64,000 nucleotides of DNA. It comes from Rhaphigaster nebulosa. Its lineage: Eukaryota > Arthropoda > Insecta > Hemiptera > Pentatomidae. Positions 1 to 10,364 of the stretch are shown here, in pieces (the first letter of the stretch is position 1; every line of letters starts with the position of its first letter). Both the position numbers and the translations under genes were made by a program. The DNA lies in assembly GCA_948150685.1 (NCBI GenBank), contig OX411310.1, positions 40,263,599 to 40,327,598 of the forward strand, in the 5' to 3' direction. Under the pieces are notes generated by a model. It was not told the origin of the DNA. It saw nothing but the letters and a program-made list of their open reading frames with translations, and made no database searches.

Positions 1-51
1 ATACAATGTATTATTTGTGTCCCTAAATGAGAATTCACCTTTACTAACAGC

Positions 52-249
52 GTAGGGGAAGGTGTTGTACCTGGGGACAGATATATCAGAGGACAAGGAG
101 GGGTTTTCCATGCTATAGGGAAAGTAGTTTTTTCTCCCACTTGGAAAATTTGCTTTTTACCAGATACAACCGCAGCCTTAATCTGGGATTCACTGAGCTA
201 TCAGTTGCCTGTCATTCGTCGGTTGAGTGTTTTGGATTCTGATGAGTAA
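52..249 (+). CDS. Possible terminal exon of unknown product
   Basis: A reading frame stays open from just after a TGA at 28-30 to a TAA at 247-249, about 65 codons of non-repetitive composition with motifs such as VVPGDRY and CFLPDTTAALIWDSL. There is no start codon, but TTACTAACAG ends at 51 and could be a splice acceptor, so this may be the last exon of a gene that begins left of the window. AATAAA-type signals lie near 540-560. I do not recognise the protein. It could equally be a decayed transposon fragment. The call rests only on frame length and amino-acid composition. Confidence 0.25.
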   Translation, partial: VGEGVVPGDRYIRGQGGVFHAIGKVVFSPTWKICFLPDTTAALIWDSLSYQLPVIRRLSVLDSDE

Positions 250-1452
250 AAATATTGTATCAACTTATGAAGTTTTCATCTTGACAATATTTGTTTAATA
301 TGCAGAACCATACTTTTTTGTTAAATTGGTTTTATTTAGCTAAGTAATGATAAAAGGTTTTGATTGCTAAGTGCATTATTTAAAAAGTTATTATGATTTG
401 TTTTCGGTAATTAAGGATTGATGTACCAGGGTACGAAAATACAAGTTGTACCAGGGGACAGTGACTTCCTTTGTCCCTTGGTACAGTAAGATCCCACAGC
501 TGCAGTTAATTTACTTATGAGCAAATTAATTGTTTCTTATTAATAAAAACTAATAAAATATCATGCCTCGAATCAAGACAGGGGTAAAAAGGGCTTAACT
601 GGCAACAAATATCAGCTGAGAGAGTAGCTTAGCAAGTTGACCAGATTACCTCAGCAGAACATGGTAGCAATATCTCAATGATAGCATCCTTAGTGCTGCA
701 GATCGAATGAGAATATGTTTCTGTGATATTTGGAACATTTTATAGCACATGTTAACCCCACCTTGGAGCAACCACAGCTATTAAATATGGACAACCATCA
801 AATTTGAAAATTATTGTTTCAAAAAAAAAATTTTGCCATTTTAATTAAATAAAAATTGTAGTCAATAGCTGTTTTTCTTTAGTCGACATTACTGAAAAGT
901 AAGAGAAGTTATTTATCTTACTTTTCAGTGATGTCGACTAGCACAACACCACCTTCCATACATCAACATGTACCCAGGAACAATTTTTTTTTTTAATTTA
1001 TTTTTATCCAACCCTAAATATACACATTTACCATGGTCTGGTTAGAAACTGATACTTAAAGAATAATTAGAATTTTTCAAATGATCACAGAGAGCTAACT
1101 CTGATTTTTAAAAGTCTTCATCTAATGTGTCCCTTGGGTGCACACCTTTCCCTACTCGAGCTTTTTTTAAAACTGAGGGCATCAAAGTTCCAAAATTTGC
1201 TCTAGATCTCGTTTTTTTATCGTTGATTTATTCATTCCTACTTTCTATTTATTCATTTCTAATTTACTAATAATTTATTCATTACTACTTCCTTCTTACT
1301 ATATTCCTGGACCGAATTTATAATGTTAGGTGCTCATTCGACTCAGAATTTAAAGTTTTTTAATTCTTGACATAAAGAAGTTTTCACTAGGAAGAACCAT
1401 TTTGAATTAATAAATCAATAACTGATAAAAGTCCAAAAATGTTAGTGATTTT
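250..1452. other. AT-rich stretch without a gene
   Basis: No coding frame can be supported here. The stretch holds one short perfect-looking hairpin (880-940), poly-A/T runs, and then the left end of the repeat family copy that starts at 1453. Confidence 0.5.
880..940. repeat. Short inverted repeat (24-bp arms)
   Basis: The arms 880-903 and 917-940 are reverse complements with one mismatch around a 13-nt spacer; both contain the AGTCGACAT core. No flanking target duplication or coding context is seen. It could be a tiny hairpin element or a template-switch scar. Confidence 0.75.
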
Positions 1453-1924
1453 ACTTCCTTGTACCAAAAATTTTCGGTTTTTAGATTTCAATGGAAATAT
1501 CCCTCTAATCTCTAAATCCATTTAGACTAGTTTCGTTGTGATGTTTGTAGGTACTTTCCTTTGTACCTTTGTTCGTATTGGTTATTTAAAACAGTTTGCT
1601 GTAGAAAGTAGAAGTTTTGTATTTGGGATTGCTGTAACATCTAGTTGTATACTACACTTTGGTCACTACATGATCACCAACAGTGGTACTTTACTTGAAG
1701 ATCATATTTGATTTTCATAAAAAAATTATATTAAAATATAATGCAATACCTCTCAAATTTAATATGCAGGGCTTATATATTAATTTAAATAACATACAAG
1801 ATTTTCGTTAAAATTGGCTGACCGGAAGTGGTAATTTACTTTAATGTCATAATAAACTTGCAATAAAAATTATATTAAAATACAATAAAAAACATCTCAA
1901 ATTTGGTATATAAGACAGGTATAA

Positions 1925-2610
1925 ATTAAGACAGAAAAAGCAGCAGGACGAGATAGCATAGTCTTGGAATTTCTTAAATATGGAGGACCAGAGTTAGTAG
2001 GAGCTCTACAGAACTTCTTCCAAAGATTCTGGAATGATGAAAAAATTCCTCTGGAATGAGAATACAACACTATAATCCCCATCCACAAGAAAGGGAGTCA
2101 AAGTGATTGCTCTATTTGCCTGTCTCCCCAACTTTATAAAGTATATACATCTATTCTAGAGAGCCGGTTAAGAACACTGGTGGAGGCTGACCTACAGGAA
2201 CAGCAAAGTACTTTTGGGCCCAACATGAAAACTCAGGTTTAGATCTTCACTTTGAGAAATGTGATAGAGAGGTCCTGTGGCTGTATGAACATGTATCTGG
2301 TATTATTGGACCTGAAGGCAGCGTTCGATTCGGTGCCCCGAAAAGAAATTTGGGAGTCATTGAAGCCAAGGAACATCTCTATAAAACTTCTGAAGGCTAT
2401 AAAATCCACTTACCAGGAGACAAAGGGTGTTGTGCGTCTAAATGTCCAGGGATGTTTTGGCTGGAGAAGAGAGTGAAACAAGGCGACTCACTCGGCACCC
2501 TTTTCTTTAATGTATATATGGATGAGATCGCCTCCATTTGCAAAAGACGCACAGCACGAATGCACATGGGCCAATGGAACTATCGTCTTGTCGTTATTCA
2601 ATTTATCCTG
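1925..2610 (+). pseudogene. RTE-like LINE reverse transcriptase, 5' part of split relic
   Basis: Translation across several frames gives reverse-transcriptase motifs in order: KAAGRD, a IIPIHKKG block, LLDLKAAFDSVPRKEIW (palm motif A aspartate) and VKQGDSLGTLFFNVYMDEI. These are typical of RTE-clade and related insect LINEs that copy their RNA at nicked DNA. There are in-frame stops near 2056 and 2238, so it is dead. The frame stops at 2610 where a second LINE is inserted and resumes at 4507. The endonuclease half is missing on the left, where the sequence passes straight into monomers of repeat copy A. Confidence 0.85.
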
Positions 2611-2613
2611 TTT
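2600..2613. repeat. Left target-site duplication of the inserted R1-like LINE
   Basis: AATTTATCCTGTTT is found here and again at 4496-4509, exactly at the two edges of the minus-strand LINE. A run of T follows, which is the poly-A tail of the inserted element read on the plus strand. Confidence 0.85.
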
Positions 2614-4495
2614 TTTTTTCATCCTACCTTGCCTCTTAGCGTTATGGGTTTCGGAAGAATCGAGTCTGTTGATTGAATTGATGAGTCTCTTCATCCTTAC
2701 TGCATGACCATTCTTAATTGAGTCTATTAAAATAGTTTGGTCCTACTATTTCCTTCCAATCGTATACGAAGGATACAAAGTATGGATAAGTTTCCTGACC
2801 AACTAATTGAGGTAAATCACTTTCTGTAATGACATAGAGACCGGTTTTCTTGCGTAGTATTGTTCTTATTGCCTCAAATGCGGTGCAGGTAGTGACGATG
2901 TGCTCAGCAGTTTCCTGAACTCCACAACTGGGGCATAGAGGATTAATGTCCTCTATTATTATGTCCTTCCTTTCCGATGCGGCACCGGAGCTTGGCATGT
3001 CCGGTGAGAAATTGTGACATCCAGTAATCAGGGAGGACCCATTTGGCCTTCAATCGTGAATGGACTTTGGGAAAGTCTTTTCTCAAGGTAGCTCCTTTCT
3101 GAGTAGTTACCCACCGTCTATTCCACTCCCTCCTCTATGGTGTCCTCCCGTATTATCCTTTTCCATTTCCTTGGATATTCCGCAATCCTCTCTCGGAGAT
3201 TCTCTGGAAGACCTGCTGAGCCTCCATGCTTGAAATAATATTTCGTCTGCTCTTCTTGCAGGAGGTCGAGAGGAACCCCTCCCACTAAGACCTGCACTGC
3301 CTCATGAGCAACAGTTTTAAAGGCTTTGGTCAACCGCAGCAGAGCCATTCTCTGTATTGTCGCCAACCGTTTCTTCTGAAGTTGCGAGAGGGTTCGATTC
3401 CAGACAAGAGACGCATGCTTCAGAATTCCTAGCATTACTCCATTATAAATAGTCATAGTTGCAGGGAGTCTGAGGCCCCAGAAAGCGCCTCCAATACGAC
3501 TTAGTCCATTTAGGGCTAGGGCCACCCTATTCCGCATGTAATCCAAGTGAGGTGTAACATTAAACCTTCTACCGAACCGCACACCAAGGTAGGTTACTAC
3601 CTAACTTGGACATATTCTTATGTCTTGAATCCGCGTCCTTACCTTTCAGGAAGATGGCCTGGATTTTGGCAGCAGCCATTCTCATCTTTTTCCTCTCGCA
3701 CCATTCACCTACGAGGTTGGCACATCTTTCTGCTTCTTCTTTTAAGCCGGCTCTGCTGTTGGAAGCCACCACTGCAGACAAGTCATCAACATAGGCTGTG
3801 GCAGGGAACGGCTCCTCTTCGAGCACACCCAGCAACTCATCGAAGACTAACTTCCAGAGGGCAGGGCCAAGGACTGAGCCCTGAGGACATCCCCTCTCCA
3901 CACTCTCCTCAACTTCATAGAAGTTACCACGAATTTTCACTCTTCGATCATCTAGGTAACTCTGCAGGAGGGCATACAGGTTGCTGGTGGCCTCATACCT
4001 CTGTAGTTGTTGAAGCACATTGGGCCACCATACGCTATTGAAGGCGGAGGATATGTCGAACAATAGTAACATTACATACTTCTCCACCTTTTTCTCGACG
4101 TCATGGCGCATTTGCAACAAAACGTCGGCGGTTCCCTTACCTGCCGTGGATGGCTTGCTCTATCTAGAGTAGGTCGCATAACAGTTAGTATGTGGTGCTC
4201 CAGGACCTTGCTCATCACAGGGAGGAGACATATTGGTCTATTTGATTTCGGGAGCTGCTTGTCTCTGTCACCTCCCTTGTAGAGTACTCTCAAATCGGCG
4301 ATCTTCCACTCTCTCGGAAAGTACCCCCTATCCAGACAATCATTGAATATGGTCAAGAGCCTGGTAAAGCTGCAATGATCTGCAGCGGAGTCAACTTGCC
4401 CATGGCTACCCTATACGGAATACCCCAGGGATTCTTACCTGATTCTTGAACAATGAACTCATCCCAAGACCTCCGTTTCTGGTTGCGCAACCAGA
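2611..4495 (-). pseudogene. R1-like LINE, 5'-truncated, nested in the RTE-like LINE
   Basis: On the minus strand the translation runs from NPWGIPYR (about 4400) through RPICLLPVMSKVLE, MLLLFDISSAFNSVWW, ERGCPQGSVLGPALW and TAYVDDLSAVVAS, where YVDD is the catalytic box. A C-terminal CPSCG...H...C zinc-knuckle-like motif lies near 2915-2955. This order is that of the R1/jockey group. The frame is broken by stops and frameshifts near 3600, 4120 and 3000. It ends in a short poly-A (T run at 2611-2619) and is flanked by 14-bp direct repeats, so it is a normal 5'-truncated target-primed insertion of about 1.9 kb that landed in an older LINE. Confidence 0.9.
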
Positions 4496-4509
4496 AATTT
4501 ATCCTGTTT
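4496..4509. repeat. Right target-site duplication of the inserted R1-like LINE
   Basis: Second copy of AATTTATCCTGTTT. Removing 2614-4509 would restore the host LINE frame as FILFADDTVLL, which supports the duplication. Confidence 0.85.
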
Positions 4510-4826
4510 GCAGATGACACCGTGCTTCTTGCCGAGTCCCTCGAGCGACTTCAACAGGCAGTTTCAGAGTGGAATGAGGAGTTGAAGAGAAAGAGAATGA
4601 CTATTAATTCCCAAAAAAGCAAAGTCCTTCAAGTCGGTAGAACTCAAGAGGATGTCCAGATTATCTGTGATAAAGAGGTGATGGAGGTGGTGACAGAATT
4701 CACGTACCATTTGCACGGTGATCAGTAGATCTGGTAAAGTGGATTCAGAAATCTCGTGCTGAATCTCTAAGGCAAATTCTATTTACTACCAGATCTGTAA
4801 TTCTGTAATCGGAATAAGAGAGGTAG
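4507..4826 (+). pseudogene. RTE-like LINE, 3' part of split relic
   Basis: This continues the relic interrupted at 2610: FADDTVLLAESLERLQQAV (palm motif C, ADD intact), then NSQKSKVLQVGR, then a frameshift into SGKVDSEIS and SKANSIYYQICNSVIG. The last motif also occurs in the relic at 30001-30661, so both belong to one family. It stops abruptly near 4826 where repeat copy A resumes; the C-terminal zinc-knuckle region and tail are missing, so the 3' end was lost by deletion. Confidence 0.8.
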
Positions 4827-5848
4827 GGCTTTACATCAATATAAGTAACACACTAGATTTTGGTTAAAATTGGCTATTCGGAAGTGGTACTTTACTTGTA
4901 GGCCATAATAAACTTTCATCAAAAATTATATTAAAATATAATACAAAATAAATAGTATACTAAATTTTGGTAAAATTGGCTTGCCGAAAATGGTAATTTA
5001 TCTGAAACTGTTTTCCCCCACCCTCTTGGAAGGGATGAACCGAAATCGTGCTATAAATCAAAAATTGTGATTTTCACGGGTAAGCACGTTTGAAGGAAGG
5101 TCCGTATTAACCGTTTTTAACATTTTTATAATGATGTCTGTGTGTGTATTTGCGTTTGTGGATGGATGTTCTATACACTCTAGCTCAAATATAATAAACC
5201 AAATGGTGTGAAATTTTGTAATTAAATTTCTTGCCTTTATGGGATTAGTTTTTTTAAGATTTAGTTTAGATTTGTCCAACCCAAAATATGTTCTTATTCT
5301 TTTCAAATTTGGTATTAGAGACTTTTATGCCATAAATATTGCATAAAATGCGTAAAAGTTTTATGCAAATAAAGTATTTAATTTCGGCTGTTAATTATCA
5401 GTCGGAAGTTTTAATTTACTTTTCGCTCCATATATAATTTGGTGAAAAAATATATCTAAATTTAATCGAATTCTTTTCAAAAGTTTTTTAGACTTTTATA
5501 TCATTGGAAATAATATTCTGTAACCGGAAGTGGTACTTTATTTCCAATTCCAAACTGCTTTTTAATATTGAATTGGTGGAAGGTCATGTGCTGGTAACAT
5601 CATAATTATTAAATGGTTCTCTATCAATTTTAGAAATAAAACCGTCAAATAAATATTTTATAAACTAAAATTCTGAGTCTATCACATCCAGAATTACGAC
5701 TCAGGGCACCGTCAAAAGTAACTGACGCCATTTGAGATCACGATGCGGAGTGCCGTTTTTGAGATACTACTATCTTCGGAAACTAGTAACTAATTTCAGG
5801 ATCACTTTTTGAGCCACCTATCTATAGTTTATAGGCGTTCAAGGAAGT

Positions 5849-6309
5849 CATGCGATGTCCACATCTTTTTTTGTAAGCTTTAACGTAAAGGGACCGTGAA
5901 AACTTAGAATACTTCTATTTGATGTCAACTTTAACGATCTCCTGCTTTCCAGCATTTATTTTCACCAAAAATCTTTATTTCATGAGTCTATCGGTAGCCA
6001 TGTATCTGTATATCGTGTCTATGTGTATACATGATTTTAATAGTTTAAACTGTTAATAAATTCAGTACAGTAGTGTATTTTAGTTTATACTACCGATTAT
6101 AAACAAAGAAAATTTACACACATTGTGAACTTATTTCAAATTAATAAGACGGCTGAGTTCTGCTAACTTGAAACAGGAGAGCTAACCGTCTGAGCAGGCA
6201 AGCTACGTCAGCGGTAAGTTATCAATAACCAGCTGATTACCGCCTTAGTTCCTAGAGCGTCATCAAACAGTTATAAAGTAAAACTGAAAGATTTTTCAAA
6301 CAAAACAAT
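5849..6309. other. Non-coding stretch between repeat copies
   Basis: No supported gene. The right part (about 6120-6309) is less AT-rich and directly precedes the ATG of the L1-type ORF1 relic, so it may be that element's 5' untranslated region. Confidence 0.35.
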
Positions 6310-6488
6310 ATGGAGTCAATAAATGAGGAATCTGTAACACTTCAATCAATATTGTTGGAAATACGGAGCAACAATGATGAAACCTTAAATATAAAGATTC
6401 GGTAGGAAATATACACGCTCCTGGCCAATATTACTGACTCTAGTAATTACTAATGATGTCTAATTCTATATTAGAAGAAAAAATATCT
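6310..6488 (+). pseudogene. L1-type LINE ORF1 relic, N-terminal part
   Basis: From the ATG at 6310 the frame reads MESINEESVTLQSILLEI and then frays with stops. A different frame just before the break gives ILEEKISDV, coiled-coil-like. It appears to continue after the inserted repeat copy B with IRNLEKRDIKNNLIIFN at about 7345. These are the spacing and wording of the RNA-binding ORF1 protein carried by L1-like insect elements that have an endonuclease and reverse transcriptase. Confidence 0.55.
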
Positions 6489-7341
6489 GATGTGGACTAC
6501 ACATGACTTCGTTGTACGCCTATTAAACTATAAATCGGTGGCTCAAAAAGTGATCTTGAATTTGGTTACTAGTTTCCGAAGATTGCAGTATCTCAAAAAC
6601 GAAATTCGGCGTAGCGACATCCATCTATTGACACGCACACACAAATGGGGAGGAAAACCGATATTTTACACTCAATTTTAAAACTTAAAACAAGTAATAC
6701 AAATGTTTAATTGGATTGGAAACCAAATTGCGTTTGTAACCTTTATTACCGAAACATACGATTTATGTATTTAATTTTTGATGTAACCTTATTATGACCT
6801 TCAAGTAAAGTACCATTTTCGGCTAACCAATTTTAACCAAAATATATTAAACACATTCATATCGATATAAAAGTCCTATTTACCAAATTTGAGATGTTTT
6901 ACATTATATTTTAATATAATTTTTGATGAAAGTCTAATATGACCTTCAAGTAAAGTACTGTTTCCGGTTTTCCAATTTATACCAAAATCTAGTATGTTAT
7001 TTAAATCAATATATATTAAATTTGAGAAGTTTTGCATGGTATTTTAATATAATTTTTGATGGAAATCAACTATGACCTACCAGTAAAGTACCACTTCCGG
7101 TGATCAAACAGTGACCAAAAAGAGAGGTTCACAACTAGATTTTACAACAATCCTAAATACAAAATTTCAACTTTCTACGGCTAACCGTTTTTGAGTTATG
7201 CGAGATACGAACGTACGTACAGAGGCCACGACGAAACTATTCAAAATGGATCAGGGATGGTCAAAATGGATATTTCCGTTGAAATCTGAAAACCGAAAAT
7301 TTTCGCGATTACAATACTTCCTTTACTTCGTACAAGGAAGT
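6489..7341 (-). mobile_element. Repeat-family copy B, inverted relative to copy A
   Basis: The left end (GATGTGGAC at 6489, ACTTCGTTGTAC at 6506) matches the reverse complement of the right end of copy A, and the right end (GTACAAGGAAGT, 7330-7341) matches the reverse complement of A's left end. The interior has at least three monomers with CAAGTAAAGTACC and ATTATATTTTAATATAATTT. At about 850 bp it is the most compact copy in the window. It separates two halves of an L1-type ORF1 relic, which marks it as a genuine insertion. No coding capacity. Confidence 0.7.
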
Positions 7342-7343
7342 AA

Positions 7344-7794
7344 TAAGGAATTTGGAGAAAAGAGATATAAAAAATAATTTAATAATATTTAATGTACCTG
7401 ATAAGAAGGATAATAATGTGGAAAATGTAGTAGATTAAGTGAAATCAATATTATCCGGCATGCAGATAAGAACATCCGATAGTTCAATCAATAACTGTTG
7501 CAGATTGGGAAAAAGCAGATACAATAAACCTATACCCATCTTAATTTCTCTAAACAGTTATCTACTTAAGCAAGAAATTATGAACAAAAGATATTTATTA
7601 AGAAGAAAATTCCTACTGCACATGACAAATCGGCCGAGGAAAGAGAAGAAGCGAAACAAATATATTCATATCAAACACAGATTGCAAAAATTCGACAGCT
7701 CTGTCACTTACAAAAACAGATTTTTCATAATGAAAGGAAATACTTTTCACATGTTAGAAATCGACAAACTGCTAGCAACTCTTGGCGAAGGTTA
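7344..7794 (+). pseudogene. L1-type LINE ORF1 relic, central part
   Basis: The frame reads LEKRDIKNNLIIFNVPDKK, one in-frame stop at about 7436, then VKSILSGMQIRTSD, NNCCRLGKSRYNKPIPILIS and a basic C-terminus. The NN-x-IIF...RLGK...KP-x-PI pattern is that of the RNA-recognition region in ORF1 of L1-like insect retroelements, which coats the element RNA. No ORF2 follows, so this is an isolated fragment. Confidence 0.6.
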
Positions 7795-8064
7795 AGTGTA
7801 ACCTTCTTCACCGCCTGTCTATGCAAGCCAAATAAAACAACTGAGTGAAAAACTGGATCAGTATCGATTTCGTGATATGATAGAAAATCCTCAAATCAAT
7901 ATTAGTGATCATAAAAGTGAGTCTTCAGGAGAGAGAAAAGAGGTATCATATTTCAATATTTTATTTTGGAGCATTAACGGTTATCAACATTTGATTCAAC
8001 ACTACGAATACGTGGGCCAATAGAACCTAAATGCCTCGCTGAAACCTACATAACTACTGAAAAA
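7795..8064. other. Non-coding stretch before the hAT MITE
   Basis: Nothing recognisable apart from faint continuation of the ORF1 relic's downstream sequence. Confidence 0.3.
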
Positions 8065-8341
8065 GAGCTAAACAGTGTTGCCAAATCAGCCCTGTATTTT
8101 CCCCCTAAAACTAATTTTTTTTCTAAATTCACCAACTTTAACATTCAACTTATCTAAATTTGCATCTAAATCCACCAACATTAACCGTAAATGTTTAATT
8201 CTTATTTTTCTATTAGTATAACCAAAATTACCCCTAGTATAAAATAAGAATAAATGATTAGAAAAGTAAAAATTACTCCAGAAGGCGAATAAACCCCCAA
8301 ATCTAGGAGAAAAATCCTAATGTGGCAACACTGGAGCTAAA
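8065..8341. mobile_element. hAT-type MITE with perfect 8-bp target duplications
   Basis: The element spans 8073-8333 (261 bp). Its ends are CAGTGTTGCCA and the exact reverse complement TGGCAACACTG. It is flanked by identical 8-bp direct repeats GAGCTAAA at 8065-8072 and 8334-8341. Eight-base duplications and CAGTG-type ends are the hallmarks of hAT transposons. The interior is non-coding, so it was moved in trans. Confidence 0.92.
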
Positions 8342-8473
8342 CCTAGTAGGATGTCGTCATACGGAACTGTTTACAGCTGTCAGGAAATATAAACATGACA
8401 GAGATTCTGGCGGTCTGGTTTGTTTTCATGATCAAGATAAAAGTTGATATATAGCAAGTTGATAAGTGCAAAA

Positions 8474-9067
8474 TCCGAAAGATGACAGGTTCTGGAAAAA
8501 TTATCACAAGTGACCAAAAGTGTATATTTTTAAAAAACTTTAGCAAAGCAGTGGAAATGGCCAGGTGAGGCAGCATGACCGGCGGAGGTTCGCCAAGATC
8601 GGTTTGGGAAAAAAGTGATGGTTTGTGTTTGGTGGAACTTCGAAGGCGTTTTACATTTTGAGCTTGTTCCTGATGGTCGGGCAGTAGACTCAAAGCTTTA
8701 CTGTAAGCAGCTAGACAGAGTTTATGCAGTTTTGAGCGCAAAGTACTCCGCTTTGATCAACCATTTTGCAACACGACAATGCCCCTGCACATCGTTCTCG
8801 TTTGACAAAAGAATAATTATTAAAGAAGTGAACGTTTTTTCTGATCCTGCCTATATCTCAGATATTGCAAAATCAGATTATGGTTTGTTTAGACCAATGG
8901 CTCATTTTTTAAAAGGTCGGATCTTTGATAATTAAGAGGACGTAAAAATTGGATGTGAAGAGTTCTTTGCCTCAAAAACAAAGGAATGCTACCAGCATCA
9001 AGTCCAATTACTGGCAGAAAGATGGGTGAAAATAGTTCAAAACAACAGCCTTTACTTTGAAGAGTAG
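8474..9067 (+). pseudogene. mariner transposase, C-terminal half, dead
   Basis: Translation shows the mariner catalytic region in order: a degenerate ITSDQKCIFLKN (second catalytic aspartate), FGKKVMVCVWWNFEGVLHFE, DGRAVDSKLYCKQLDRVYA, then FSDPAYISDIAKSDYGLF, which stands in place of the usual HPPYSPDLAPSDYHLF-type block, and FLKGRIFDN, ending LYFEE and a stop near 9067. The normal QDNARPH-type block is shifted out of frame near 8775-8800. A TAA follows RIFDN at 8932. The DNA-binding N-terminus is missing. The element is a dead cut-and-paste transposon abutting the Gypsy remnant. Confidence 0.88.
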
Positions 9068-9140
9068 TATTTAATAGTATACTTTGAAGTAGCACAAGGA
9101 CTTCTGTGACATCCTAGTACTACCAGATGCTTTCACGAAT

Positions 9141-9434
9141 TCAAATAGGTGGAGGTCGTCGGACGCGAGACGATCTTCGGAAACCAATGTTGTCCGCATC
9201 TGGTTCAGGTAGAGCACTTTCTTCTGGACTGTGAACTTTCTGAGGATTTCCTTGATGGCTGGTGTTTGGTTTAAGCTGTCGGTCCGGAGGAGATGGCTGG
9301 ATGACAGGATCGGCTTGGCTTTGAGACGGATGTTGTTGCAGATTATCTGCTGGCTGAGAATGGTCTTCTGGTTCGCTGGTATCGTCAACGTCTTCAATGT
9401 CTTGCAGGTCGTAGGGTCTAGATCCTCCGCCCAC
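9141..9434 (-). pseudogene. Gypsy polyprotein C-terminal tail
   Basis: Hydrophilic, proline- and serine-rich segment ending RRSSRVRRPPPI. The basic RRSxRxRRPP ending is common at the end of Gypsy integrase polyproteins, just before the 3' LTR. It follows the integrase C-terminal region after a frame change. Confidence 0.7.
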
Positions 9435-9548
9435 AGGCGCTATGTGACCGTGGTCTCTTTCCCGTCTGGCAGTCGGATCAGGGCATAGTAGGGGTTTACT
9501 TCGAGGAGATCAACTTCTTCTAAGAGAGGATCATATTTAATTCGTCGT

Positions 9549-10364
9549 TCAAAGTTTCGTATTAGAACTTTCCCTGGGGTATACAGCCACGAGGGCAGGG
9601 CTATTCCAGATATGCATTATGGGAGAACATTCTCTCGTGGGGAATAGCATTAGTGGCAGTACAGAGTAAAGACCGGATAGATTGTAGAGTCTCAGATACG
9701 ACTTTTTCCCACTGAGATATCGACAGGCCTTTCCAGTGGAGTGCAAGTCTTCCAAATGATCCCTTTGTACCTTTCCACTTGACCATTCTAATGGGGATTG
9801 TAGGGTGTAGTTCTACTTGTAGCTATCCCTTTAGAGTGGAACAATTGTTCGAGTTCTTTCGAAATGAATGAGGTTCCACGATCAGAGTGAATGAAAGCTG
9901 GATATTCAAAAATGGAAAATATTTGACTCAAAGCACCGATCACTGTTTTTGTCGACAAATCACTACAAGGGACGGAAAACGGATATCTTGAGTATTCGTC
10001 AACAATTGTCAAAAAATATTTGTAGCTAGTATCAGTTGGTAAAGGACCTTTAAAATCTACATTGAGCCTCTCAAATGGGGCTGTAGCCTTTATGAGGGAG
10101 CTTTCTCTTCAGCAGAAGCTATGTTTGATGGTTGTGCAGGTTCTACAGGAAGACGTCACTTTCCTTACCTCTTCGATGGTTTAAGGGAGGTTTTGAATTT
10201 TAATGTAGTGTGCCATGCGTGCTACTCCAGGGTGGCACAACGATTCATCGAGTGCTTCTAATTTATTATTAGGATGGGAAGAGCTGCAAAATCTTGATAA
10301 GGTATCAGCTGCTACATTTTCTCTTCCAGGTCGATAAATGATATCGTAGTTGTAGGCAGCCAAC
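9549..10364 (-). pseudogene. Gypsy integrase (DDE), frameshifted
   Basis: The zinc-binding HHCC region starts with ALDESLCHPGVARMAHYI. The core carries TIVDEYSRYPFSVPC (first Asp), AFIHSDRGTSFISKELEQLF (second Asp) and, in a shifted frame, NGQVERYKGIIWK (Glu). A later block gives LHSIRSLLCTATNA-like words and IPHERMFSH. All three catalytic acids can be located, but across at least three frames, so no functional enzyme is made. Integrase would insert the cDNA into chromosomes. Confidence 0.82.

Larger units (their letters stand above)
1453..5848 (+). mobile_element. Repeat-family copy A, carrying nested LINEs
   Basis: The left end reads ACTTCCTTGTACC and the right end contains CAAGGAAGT, its partial reverse complement. 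Inside lie repeated monomers with the motifs GGAAGTGGTACTTTACTT and ATTATATTAAAATATAAT, seen near 1690-1900, 4870-5000 and 5400-5550. The same sequences occur inverted in 6489-7341 and again at 63160-64000, so this is one dispersed family in which the two ends differ beyond the short terminal inverted repeat. Copy A is long because a LINE fragment (1925-4826) sits in one monomer. No transposase was found; it looks non-autonomous. Exact borders are uncertain, since similarity to copy B continues past 5848 to about 5865. Confidence 0.65.

Noticed and set aside
3547..4041. 164-codon plus-strand frame
   Set aside because: Antisense shadow of the R1-like LINE reverse transcriptase, whose YVDD and PQGSVLGP motifs lie on the minus strand.
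8343..8741. 132-codon minus-strand frame
   Set aside because: Antisense to the mariner transposase relic.
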